Positions 1 to 10,029 of a stretch of DNA of 64,000 nt are shown in pieces. The DNA lies in the NCBI GenBank assembly GCA_001692895.1, contig KV748202.1, forward strand, positions 1,612,001 through 1,676,000, written 5' to 3'. The notes under the pieces were generated by a model. It was given only the letters and a program-made list of their open reading frames with translations. It was not told the origin of the DNA and ran no database searches. The stretch is from Cenococcum geophilum 1.58. Taxonomy: Eukaryota; Ascomycota; Dothideomycetes; Gloniales; Gloniaceae. The position numbers and the translations under genes are program-made. Position 1 is the first letter of the stretch. The number at the start of each line of letters is the position of its first letter.

Positions 1-348
1 ATATAAGGGCGCGAGGAGACTTTAGGGAATATTTAAAGGAATAATATAAATTTTATCTAAATCTAAGGGTATATAGCTCTTATTAAGAATAAGACGTTAT
101 ATAAAGAAGAGAAAGGAATAACGTAAGAATCTTATAATTAAATAATTAGGGGTCTTAGTAGTTAATATATACGTATATATACACGTACGCGCGTAGTCTT
201 TAACAGACTTTAGTAGAATCTAGCAGAATTTAGTAGAATTTAATTAAGCATTAATTTTACTAAAACGTTCGTGTTAGTAGAACTTAGCAGAATTTATCTG
301 TTAAGTATTTTACTAAAATATTCTTACTATAACTAGGCTAGTCCTATA
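1..348 (-). repeat. 3' LTR of element A (truncated by window edge)
   Basis: Matches the LTRs at 20701-21112, 40684-41036 and 54833-55110 (the last two on the other strand). Its upstream end reads GGACTAGCCTAG on the reverse strand at about 332-345. The inner boundary is set by the pyrimidine tract at 349-372. The distal end is outside the window or within its first bases. Confidence 0.85.
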
Positions 349-497
349 CCCCTCCTCCCCTCCTCCCCCTCTTTAGTTAGAGGCTTAAATAATTTAATAA
401 TTTAAGGCTTTTAATTTTATCGTGTTTATAAGTATTATAATTTATTTTAAGTTCTTTTTAATTTTAAGCTTCTTACTATCGTTTTTCGTATATTTAT
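349..497 (-). other. 3' untranslated segment and polypurine tract of element A
   Basis: The C/T tract at 349-372 is a G/A-rich polypurine tract on the reverse strand, directly before the 3' LTR, where plus-strand priming is expected. The remainder is AT-rich and aligns with A2 around 54490-54560, after the chromodomain. A2 carries an extra hairpin module here that A lacks. Confidence 0.7.
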
Positions 498-502
498 ATT
501 AG

Positions 503-603
503 TGTAAGAGTACATATATTGGATCCCGCCGCGCTACGGGCGGGTTCGCAAGCACTCCGTGTCTTTTTGGCCGAATGGCGACGTTGGGGCGGGAAACGTT
601 ACA
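503..603 (+). repeat. 5' LTR of the TRIM
   Basis: 101 bp with TGTAA/TTACA inverted ends. It differs from the 3' LTR at 7 positions, all transitions, six of them clustered between 536 and 543. Confidence 0.93.
513..520 (+). promoter_or_regulatory. TATA-like box in TRIM LTR
   Basis: CATATATT lies about 28 bp upstream of position 544. Base 544 is the first base of the stretch that is complementary to the primer-binding site, so the spacing fits transcription starting there. The same box recurs in the 3' LTR. Confidence 0.5.
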
Positions 604-606
604 ATT

Positions 607-618
607 GTGCTTGCGAAC
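607..618 (+). other. Putative self-priming primer-binding site of the TRIM
   Basis: GTGCTTGCGAAC begins three bases after the 5' LTR. It is the exact reverse complement of GTTCGCAAGCAC at 544-555 inside the LTR (repeated at 897-908 in the 3' LTR). In Tf1/sushi retrotransposons the 5' end of the element's own mRNA folds onto the primer-binding site and primes minus-strand synthesis. The position, the 12-bp match and the TATA spacing all fit that arrangement. Confidence 0.75.
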
Positions 619-840
619 TTACTAGAGCCAGCTATGGGGGTGGGAGGGTTCGACCCCCGACGGTCGCATACTTCGCTTTAGTACAGTCAAACACGTCTAC
701 AGGGGTTAGGCAAAGAGACGTCGGCTTGTGTCCGATTAGGCTTGGACTCCAAGCAGCCTTCGTTACTGGGGACTCCTAATATATGGTGCGACTCTTCGTG
801 TGCGGACCTCCTGCGGCTTGGCGTTCGAGGGCGAACGCGT

Positions 841-852
841 AGAGGGGAGGGC
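841..852 (+). other. Polypurine tract of the TRIM
   Basis: AGAGGGGAGGGC sits immediately upstream of the 3' LTR (starts 856), the expected place for plus-strand priming. It fixes the element as forward oriented. Confidence 0.75.
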
Positions 853-855
853 AAT

Positions 856-956
856 TGTAAGAGTACATATATTAGATCCCGCCGCGCTGCAAACAAGTTC
901 GCAAGCACTCCGTGTCTTTTTGGCCGAATGGCGACGTTGGGGCGGGAAACGTTACA
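856..956 (+). repeat. 3' LTR of the TRIM
   Basis: 101 bp, same length and ends as the 5' LTR. It is followed directly by the ATTAG target duplication (957-961). Confidence 0.93.
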
Positions 957-961
957 ATTAG

Positions 962-1980
962 GTAGCAGTTATTTACCTTTATATTATATTTATCTAGCTA
1001 AAGTAGGCCGTAAAGGATAGTTCTTATAGAATTCTTTTACTAAGGAAGGCGCGTTAGCCTTAATCTGGTTATAGGTTTCCTAGGTTTATATTTTATATCC
1101 TTTTTACTTAATAAGAAGTTTAAATTTTTTAGATTATATTTTCTATTACATATTATTAATTAAGTTAATAAAATAAGAACCGTTACTATTATTAATAACT
1201 ATAAAAGGTAGCGGCGGCACTTTATAAGTTAAAGGTTTACCTTTTAAAGGTTATAGCAAGCTTATATAAAACATTAAGTATATCTTTATCTTAGTTAATA
1301 GTTTAAGCTTTTAAATATACCGACTTAGCTTCTTCTTAATTTAGTATAGGCTTATAAACTTTTAATTAAGTTTCTTTAAGGGCCGTTAAGTCTTTATATT
1401 TTATATATTTAGGTAAACTATATTACCTTCTTTAAAGTCCTACACAGGAGCTCGTCCTTTATTTATATGCTATTCCTATACTATTTAAGCGTACGTTAAT
1501 TCGCTTTATAGTAGTTCCGTTAACTACTTTATTTAATTAGTAAAGTTATATACGTTAATTAACTAAATCCGCTTAATCGTAGGTCCTATTATATTAATTT
1601 TAGGTTATAGTTTAAATCTAAAATAAGGGTCTTATCCGTAGATTATATAGAATAGTGTTACGTCTATTAATTAATTAATTATATTATTCGCAGTAAACTT
1701 CGCTAACAGCAGCTACTTCTCCCAGTTGTCTTATAGATAGGAGCAGTATATTTATAGGTATTATTCTATAATTACATTTATAATTTTAGTTTAACTATCT
1801 ATCTCTAGATAAAATATAGTTAAAAGTTATATTTATATACTTAATTATTTATATAAAGCTTACTAAAAGGTTAAAACGAATTAGCTTCCGCAGTTAGATA
1901 TTATTAAATTAGAAAGTTTATATAGCTTAAAGACATATTTAATAAAATATTTAGCTACTAAGATAGTATTAATTAATACT
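962..1980 (-). pseudogene. Element A pol, integrase C-terminal part and chromodomain (relic)
   Basis: The reverse strand aligns with A2 at roughly 53400-54480, where a chromodomain is recognisable (Ile-Lys-Trp-Glu-Gly-Tyr at about 54329-54346). Here the frame is interrupted by many TAG/TAA codons. The segment is bounded by the TRIM on the left and by the 14-bp LINE target duplication (1981-1994) on the right. Confidence 0.7.
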
Positions 1981-1994
1981 ATAAGAATTATATA

Positions 1995-4900
1995 ATAATA
2001 ATTCATTGCTTAACGTCCGATTCGGATCCCTATTAGGCCTACACGAACTACTCCTTATATACATATAGGGAGAAAACTCTATTTAAGAAAACCCCATAAT
2101 CTATCTCCCCGCCTTTTAGGACTCGCCTACGCGGCGCCTGCGAGGCGCCTGCAAGTCACCTATAGTGCTCCTACTACCTTACTTTTTAACCTCCTTAGGA
2201 ACCACTACTGCCGTAACAAGCCTATAGACGCGCTAGTATCGCAAACTTTACTCTACTACTATAGAGTTATCAGGGGGCAACCGTTGCTCGCCCCCCTACC
2301 TTTTATTACTATTTCCTTTATAACCCAGAACTGGTTTAGTATATTTTGGCTAATAAGCCACTAGGTAACCGCCTTAAGGCCTTTTTATATTAAGAGTAGT
2401 GTCTTATAGTTCTTTATGCCAGCTATTAAAAGTATTACTTCTTAGTTAGTATATAGGGGGCATAGTAGTATTACGTGTTTTAGTATCTGTCTTAGCCAGC
2501 CACATTTATATCTTAGGCTACCTACTAGAATACCCACCTAGTAGAGCTAGTCTTTTAGTCCTATTACTCCTATTCTTAAAAGTATTACCATTATATTTTC
2601 TGCCTTTATTAGGCCTTCTTAGAGCCCTAGAGTATTTACCCCCCATAGCGTTAACTATACTACGGCTTAGGTTCTTCTTGCCTTAGTTAACCTCTATACC
2701 TTTAACTCCCATACACCTCTCCAGTATTAGTCTAGCCAGTATTATATTACGGTAGTTAGTTTCCTAGCGTTCTTTTATACTTTACTTTAGCTCTTTTCTC
2801 TCTTTTACTATTATCCTTACTAGCCTCTTACACGTCTCCCTTCCTCCTCTATATAGGCCTGGGCCCTAAAGCAGCACTATTCTTCTTTTACTTTCTTTAC
2901 CTATTTCTCTAATATATCTTCCCTACTTTAGGGTTATTAGTTTATTCTCCTATAAGGCGCCCTAGGGTCCCTCCATAGTTTATTTAGGCGTATCTTAATA
3001 TACTTTATAACATTAGAGTTACGTTCCTTTTACGCCCTTTATATTACAGCGGCTTTAATATATAGTTATAAAGGGGGAATATTAGCTTCCTTCTCAAGCA
3101 GTGCTATAGCCGTTCGCTTATATCCGCCTATTATACTCTAGAGGCAGGCTGTTTAGACCTTTTAAAGTGGTTTAAGGAGCGATTTAAGGGGGCCTTTCTT
3201 AAATTCTCTAATGGCCCAAATACTGAACCTATACGTCATAGTTAGCCGGACAACTACTATATATAGTAGGCGTGACCTTTAAAAGCATAGGCCCTATATA
3301 GAATTAACAATCCTAGATAATGCAATATACTATACTTAGCCCTTACAGGCCACTTAGGCCGCATATGCGCTCTACTAGAGCTTACTCTCTACCTATACTC
3401 CTAATACTCTTAGGCCCTAAACTGGCTAACCCCTAAAGCCTTAAATGCGNATTATATGCTAGAGATCTGTAGATTAGTTACGTTTTCTTATAAAATAGAT
3501 TAGCTGGTACTTCTCTAGTAAGAATTGGACTCTATATTATCTTGCCTATTCTATATAGGTATTATAAACTTTCTCTAGCGTTCTGCAATTCTCTACGGCT
3601 GTTAGCCCATATATAATTAGGTTTATATTATTAACGAAGCCTATCCCCTAGGTCGCCCCTTCTTTAAAGGAGTTAAGTAGGTTGCTTATAAAGAAAAGGA
3701 AGAGTATAGGTAAGAGGGGTAATCCTTATAGTATTCCTNTTNCAACTATAATANGGGGGCTTTANTATCCGCTAAAGANTANNNATATTTCTTTTTANCC
3801 TATAAACCCTTAAACAAATTATATAATCTATTCTAGGAAGCCTTTTACTCTAAGAATATATAGGAGACGCTTATAGGGTACGTTGTCGTAGGCGCCACTA
3901 ATATTTAGGCTAAGCATTAATACTATAAAGTCCTTTCGCATCGCCCATACTAATTTAATAGTGGTAGCGAGTAGCGTAAGTACTAATAGTGTTAAGCGGT
4001 TCTTTCTTGCCCCTATTTAGCTTTNTNGTAGTAGGGCGTNTTCCTNTNCCNTNTCTNNNATNNNGTCCGCTATTACCCTTTCTAAGATCTTACTAAGGGT
4101 ATTCTCTAAGGCAATAGGGCGGTAGCTCCCTAGAAATAAGTAGTCTGCTTTACCTTCTTTACGTAGGATAAACATTGCTATAGCTCTTCTAAGTCTCGGG
4201 TAGTAGCCTATTACAAAGTATACTCTAGCTACATCCGCAAGCTAAGGTACTATTAGTGGTCCATAGGTCTTTAGGGCTTTATTTAGGATCCTATCTAGTC
4301 CTAGTGCTATATTATTTAAAAGGCGGCTAATAGTTCTAGCCATTTCTTCGGTTATTATATTACTGTTAACCCTTAGGCGAGTCACCGGTGCTTCGCCCGT
4401 AATATTGCTAAGGTCTACTAAAGCTGGTTAAGGGAAAAATCTTTCTATAAGGATTTTTGCCTTCTTATTATTATCGCTTATAGCCAGTGATTTACCTAGT
4501 CTTCGCAGGGGCGGAAGGTATAGATCTTCTACTAAATATCCTACCTTTCTCTTTACTTATTTTGCTATTTTCTAAAGACCTTTATTATAGGGGAGGCTCG
4601 GGTTAATAGTATGCTTATTTATAAACCGTCTCCGGCTATTCCTTACTTCTTTTTTTAGGGTATTCTTTAGCTAGTTTCTTATATCTTTATAATATCTCTC
4701 GTCTTTAGGATTATAGCTACTTATATATTTTCTTCTTGCTCGTTATTAGCTAGTAATAAAAACCGCGCATTATATGGACTATACGTATCGCGTATAGGGG
4801 CCCGCTTTTAAAACCGGGCAGTACTCTTCTAACCCATTTTTAATTACTACCTAGATCCTTTCTAGTCTTTAGTTAATTTCCTTAGGGGTAGCCACTAAGC

Positions 4901-5686
4901 CTCACTTATTCGGTATCAGGTGAATTTCTTCTAGGTCTTAAAGTTGTTATTTAACTATATTAAGGAAGCTATCTATTTTAAGCTTTCTTATTACATATCT
5001 TTTACTATTTAATTATGCCTTAATATCTAGATCTAGCTGTATTTGGATAGGGATATAGTCTAAAGCAAGTGCCCATTCTTTTTTAGGGTTGCACCTTTCA
5101 AGTCTCTGGTATAGGCCTTCGTCCATAAATATAAGGTCAATTATGCTTCTGGCGGTGCCTTATTGCCATATAATTACTCCTAGGAGGGTAGCTAGCTTAA
5201 GGCCCCAGGTGTCTATAGCTTTTAATAGGCACTCTGCCTATCATTCAGCAGCAATATAGATACCCCCCTACCGCGGGTAGTAGAGGTTCATATCTCCTAA
5301 TAGGATAGACTCTGTGTCTTCAGTTTCTAGTAAGCTTATTACCAATATAATATTCTCTGTTTATGGGACCCCTTTAACCCTAGGGTTATACACATTAATA
5401 ATCTAAACCGGTCCCCTATATATCTAGATTATTATAACTGCAATATCTAGGTTAACTGCCTGCTATGACTATAAGGATAGGCTGATAGCCCTGCTAATTA
5501 TAAAGCACACGCGTATGGCTGCTTTTAGTTCATATAGGAGCTAGAATCCTCGGGGGCAGTATATTAATTGTGTGTAGGCATTGTAATACGGCTCTTGTAT
5601 AGCAAGGATGTGGTATTTCTTTAGGTCTAAGCTGTCTAGCAAGGGCCTTGCAAGGCGGTGGTTTGTGTTGCCGCAGTTATACTGTA
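1995..5686 (-). mobile_element. LINE copy L2 (Tad1-like), 5'-truncated
   Basis: A non-LTR retrotransposon in reverse orientation, bounded by an exact 14-bp duplication ATAAGAATTATATA (1981-1994 and 5687-5700). Its 3' end carries the same (TTA)n tail as the full-length copy at 43382-50700. It matches that copy from the AP-endonuclease start (about 47020) onward, so about 3.6 kb of 5' sequence is missing, as expected from incomplete target-primed reverse transcription. Endonuclease (about 4900-5650) and RT (about 3500-4400) blocks are recognisable by alignment but carry many stops. Clusters of N bases occur at 3450, 3739-3798 and 4025-4064. Confidence 0.9.
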
Positions 5687-5700
5687 ATAAGAATTATATA

Positions 5701-6913
5701 TCGCATTTTTATAAGGCGGTTAACTACTACTATAATATTTATAAATTTATTACTGCTAGGTAGGTCTACTATAAAGTTAATTAAAATATTACGCTATCTT
5801 TATATTAGAATTAACAATAATTAAAGTACTCCTTATTTCTTTATGTAAGAAGTCTTTCTATAAATATATATTCTATATACTTAGATATATTTTTGCATAT
5901 AGTCGTATATTATAGGCTAGTAATATACTTACTAGACTATCTTATACGTCTTTATATAGCCAGGATATTCTACTATAAAAGAGTTATATATAAATTTAAG
6001 TATTTTAAATTATAAAGGTTTAGAATTCGGAACTACTATCTTCTATTAATAGTATAATTAATTATTATAAATTTTGTATTTAGTAAGTGTAATATTTTTA
6101 TACTATCGTTTTCCTATTTAAATCGCTTTTATTATATTTACTATCTATATATTATTCTTACATTTATATTCTATTAACTTATTAATTTATATTTCCCATT
6201 TATTAACTTCTAATTTATTATTAAGTTTTATATTTAGAAATATAGAATATAGTTTTTTTAAACGTTTAGGGGGTAGTAGGATCTATAATTAATTTATAAT
6301 CCGTTTATTTAAAGCGTTTATAGGTAGGTTCTATAATTATTATATTAATATATTAGGCTTCTAATTAAGTTTACCTAGTTAGTATATAATCTTAAAGTTA
6401 AATTGTAAGAGGTATTTAGCTTAACGAATTTAGTATTACGTTAGCTATTTTATAGTTATAAAGTACTACAGGTTTTTATAGTCCGTTAGTACGCGTATTA
6501 GGAATAGTAATCCTTTAAGTTCTAAACGCTATTATTTAAAGCATCTAATAATTATAAGCAGTTCCTTATTATATATCTTATAGTTTAATTTAATAAGGGC
6601 GAGTTTCTAAAAGAGAAAGTCTACTAGACGTAGTTTACCATTCTTATTATATTATAATAATATCCCTCCTAGTATATAATTAGATAAGTCTATTTTAACA
6701 ATGCATTTAAGGTTAGAATTAAAATAGATAAAAATTAAGGCAGTTGTAAAACGATATTTTAGGTTATTAAAAGCTTATTTATATTTAGTAGTCCATTTAT
6801 ATCTTATATTCTTCCTTATTAAGTTTACTAATAGCTAAATTATTTTTAAGAAGTGGTTAATAAATTAGTAATAGAAATTTACAAATCCTAAAAATCCTTA
6901 AATATCTTATATA
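5701..6913 (-). pseudogene. Element A pol, RNase H to integrase core (relic)
   Basis: The reverse strand aligns with A2 at about 51050-53440. It runs from the LINE target duplication (5687-5700) to the 4-bp duplication CTAC (6914-6917) of element J. Stop codons are abundant. Unlike A2, this copy lacks the poly(A)-tailed LINE fragment, so it shows the empty site for that insertion near 5720-5790. Confidence 0.75.
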
Positions 6914-6917
6914 CTAC

Positions 6918-7173
6918 TGTGGTGGGGTAAAATGGGCCACTACTTAGTGCCTTGGCATTTTCCTGTATATATTGAGCCTTCGGCTTCTCTCCTTCTCTAC
7001 ACTACGACCTACCGGGAATACATTCTTTCCTTTCTTCTTACTGACTGCTTTCCTACTGATTGATTACGACTGANGACCGACCGACCGACCGACCGACCGA
7101 CCGACCGACCGACCGACAGACAGACAGACAGCACTGTGACTTTCCTATCTGAGAGTGGTCGTACCCTCCCACA
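6918..7173 (+). repeat. 5' LTR of element J
   Basis: 256 bp, nearly identical to 13028-13283. It contains a (GACC)n-(GACA)n tract at about 7076-7131 and one N at 7075. Confidence 0.92.
7076..7131 (+). repeat. GACC/GACA tetranucleotide microsatellite in J LTR
   Basis: A run of GACC units followed by GACA units. Counterparts lie at 13188-13241 and 33815-33853. In the third copy the GACA part reads GATA. The tract gives spurious Ser-Val-Gly-Arg repeats in one reverse frame. Confidence 0.9.
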
Positions 7174-7262
7174 TATTTTATGGCATTCCACGTGGGGACG
7201 ACGGCAAGCTCTTTGGATTAGAAGTCTGGCATTCTATACACAACTATATACGCGCAGGAATA

Positions 7263-7308
7263 TACCAGCTGTAGAAGAACCGCCAGCTGCAGAAGAACCG
7301 CCAGCTAG
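7263..7308 (+). repeat. Short 18-bp tandem repeat in J leader
   Basis: About 2.5 copies of an 18-bp unit ending AAGAACCGCCAGCT, 90 bp after the 5' LTR. No function is apparent. Confidence 0.7.
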
Positions 7309-8219
7309 ATAGACGAGACGAAAGTAGAGAACTAGGCAGTATTGGACAGTAAGGGGAACCAGGTAGTCCCTGAACAGAAAGACAGCGGAAAAGACGGACA
7401 TTAGACTCGACGCACAGGCCAAAGAGTGGCAAAAAGGAGTGGCAAAGGTCTTGGAAAGTTACGTGCAAGGACGTCCAGCGAACAGGCGAGCCAATCGGAC
7501 GACTTCGACCGGTTAAAATTACCCGATATTTCTATTACCCGCGCACGAGCATGGCTAGAGCTTTATTGAAGATGCAGAGACGATAAGTAGCTAAGGGCTA
7601 ACGAGATCTAAGGTATCTGGTAGTAGAGGAAGTTAGCGCTGCCCTTTAAGAACAGAGATAATACCGAGTAAGGTCGCAAGCATATGAGATCAGGTCTATC
7701 CTTGAGAGCTTCCTATTCTGGCTTAGCTTTATCTTCTTTTAAGTTATCTGGATTGTGTCGGTGGCAGCTTTAGAGGTATTCTGTGAAGAAGCAGGTAGGA
7801 GCGTAAGGCTTAGCAGTACCCTACCGCGCGGAGTAACGGTAGGCTAAAACAGACGGACGTATCGAGACCCGGCAGTAGTAGAAGATGGCGATTCTGTGCT
7901 CTCCTAGGAAGACCGACCTCCAGGCGTTAAGAAGCAGCTAGAAGGAACCGAAGCCTATACTTCTTTTGCTGAGTATAAACTAACACTAGGGTAGACATCT
8001 AGGATACTATTACCTTAGGCAGTAATGAAAGCAGACCAGCCGCAGCATGCACCTGTTAAGGTACCGCTAAGACAGCTATCTGGGACACCCTCTGTTAAGA
8101 CTACGGCTATGCAAGCGGACCTACCGCAGCGTTTACCTAGGACTGATGACCCTTAGCAGACGAAGGATAAGAGCCGTAAGGATCACCTGTAAGCTCCTAA
8201 GGAAGCTCTAGATGCACTA

Positions 8220-8870
8220 TCCTATAACCAGCAGTCGACGGCTTGAGACAAGATCTATGTTATGGTTCAGCCTATGCTAGCCCCAGGAACTGTTGGAACT
8301 CCGTACTTTATAGGACAGGACGTGTTATAGTTTATTAAGTAGTATGAGCGACTATGCGTCCGATACCACGTCACGAGCAAGGAGAAGCACTAGGGCCTTC
8401 CGGAGTACTGCGATTACTGGATAGGGATGTGGATCCGAAGCCTGCCTGAGTTTGTAATTAGTGACTGGACAGAGCTTGTAAAAAGGCTTAGGACCGAATA
8501 TTGAGCTGAGGACTACTACCGACGTATGGAGATAAGAGACTTTGTGGAAGCTTACGTTTGAATATCTGCAGAACAACTAGGCGACTTGCGTTACTACGTG
8601 TAGGACTTTACTACCATCTTAGCTAAAGCTATGGCGGTGGGCAATTTGTTAGATCCGGAGAGAGGGCGATGGTTTGTATGGGGGCTTCCAACTGACTACC
8701 GTAGACACGTAATAGAAAGGATAGGAGCCGTAGTAGACGAGCCTAGTACCTTTGTGTTTGAAAGACTGAAGGAGGCCGTAGAGTTAAGGATAGTGGCTGC
8801 AGAGAACGCTGAGCGAATGGCTGTCCTTCCGGAAGAAGATTTTCTAAATATTTAGCTTATACAGGAGCTA
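8220..8870 (+). pseudogene. gag-like relic of element J
   Basis: One forward frame reads as a Ty3-type gag helical domain: a hydrophobic stretch upstream of 8631 ending ...DFTTILAKAM, then WFVWGLPTDYRRHV at about 8661-8702, resembling the conserved gag FxxGL segment followed by basic residues. The longest open piece is 8631-8855 (74 codons). In-frame TGA and TAG codons interrupt it upstream, and TAG ends it. A separate open piece at 9022-9216 may be its C-terminal tail. No zinc knuckle and no pol follow. The gag assignment is by resemblance only. Confidence 0.5.
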
Positions 8871-9889
8871 CGGCAGCAAAGGGATAAGCTCGGCCGTAGG
8901 AGAGAAGGAAGGCTTCTGGATTTAGGTGTATACGGAGGAGCCCTAATGCAGCAGCAGTTACCCGCTATAGATTAAGCTGCAGTTTGAGGCCCAGTATAAG
9001 GATATAGCCCAGCACTAGGACATGAAGACTGGCAGAACAGTGCCCGAGCTCCCTTTGCTTTGTAAGACTGTCGATATCCGCAAGATTTTACTGCCTTTAG
9101 ACGACCGCAGCGGGACGCACGGGGTTAGTAGGATGGCACGCGAGGACAAGGCCGATGGACCTGTTTTGGATGCGGAGGAAGTCACCGTTTCACCGAGCAC
9201 GGATGTTAAGGCTTAAAGGATCTTATTTAGTAAGGACTTGTATATCTGTCTGATTGAGGAAGGCTAGTAGCGGGGACGCGCGATTGACCTGGACTAGTAC
9301 TTCCGTGGCTCGGCAATGAAGGATGATTGAAAGGCATTAAGAACTGGCTCCGTACGTACTAAGGAGCAGACCTAGACAGACTAAGGAAAGAACAGACGCA
9401 GCAGTGGGCCTTCTATGACGGAGCAGGGCTGAAGATCAGTGATGAGAAAAGTATGAACTGGGGGGACTACTATCAAAATTGTATAACCTTTAGAGACGGC
9501 AGGACAGCCACTGAGCCGTAGGAGAACAATGTACAACTAGGAGATTATATATAGATTAGGTCACAGCCTATGAATAAGATAGCTGAAGCTAGGGAGAACT
9601 ACTATCAGAATCGTCCGACCCTTGGAGACGGTCATTGGAGACGGACGCTTGAAGCCATTAATCCGTAGTAGGCTCCGCAGTAGGCTCCGTAATGGGCTCC
9701 GCCAAGGGGTAGGATCTTTGACTAGGGGATAGTTAAGTTCTAAGGTGGGGGAGGGGACGCAGGTGACGGCCGTGTAAAAGATGTCTATTTGTCTGCTTAT
9801 TTACTGTATTTCCTAAAGCTCCTTTCTTGTTTACTTTCTTAGTTATGACGCGTTAGTCGCGACGACCTACTGCAGAGATGTTATTTTAG

Positions 9890-9990
9890 CTTACCGCCTG
9901 TCACCGAGCTAATAGCGATTTTCTATCCCGGGGATGGAAAATCCTGATTGGTCTATTTAGCAATAGAGCCGGCAGAACTCTACACCGCTC
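9890..9990 (+). repeat. Hairpin module Y (copy in element J)
   Basis: About 100 bp similar to 54664-54770 and, inverted, to about 38090-38200. It centres on a 12-bp-arm hairpin at 9917-9943 with one mismatch. This is the least RIP-altered copy. Confidence 0.65.
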
Positions 9991-10029
9991 CTGGAATTCG
10001 ACGACAGCTGTATAATGAGAACGGATACC

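Larger units (their letters stand above)
503..956 (+). mobile_element. TRIM: 454-bp non-autonomous LTR retrotransposon
   Basis: Two direct 101-bp LTRs (503-603, 856-956) start TGTAAG and end GTTACA and flank 252 bp of non-coding DNA. A 5-bp target duplication ATTAG lies at 498-502 and 957-961; the empty site is visible in the A2 copy (reverse strand near 54480). A primer-binding site sits 3 bp after the 5' LTR and a purine tract (841-852) just before the 3' LTR, so both reverse-transcription priming signals are present although nothing is encoded. An 11-bp match to the Pol III B box (GGTTCGANNCC) lies at 647-657. The sequence is GC-normal and almost free of RIP, unlike the host element around it. 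Short open frames across it are not credible genes. Confidence 0.93.

Noticed and set aside
640..665. tRNA gene within the TRIM
   Set aside because: Only a B-box match exists. The T-stem does not pair properly, and no A box or cloverleaf could be drawn.
519..1020. Two overlapping forward open frames (519-779, 742-1020)
   Set aside because: They run across the TRIM LTRs and interior and into element A. Their length follows from GC-rich, RIP-free DNA. No domain, and the primer-binding site and purine tract explain the sequence.
7009..7191. Reverse frame with Ser-Val-Gly-Arg repeats
   Set aside because: Translation of the GACC/GACA microsatellite in the J LTR, not a gene.
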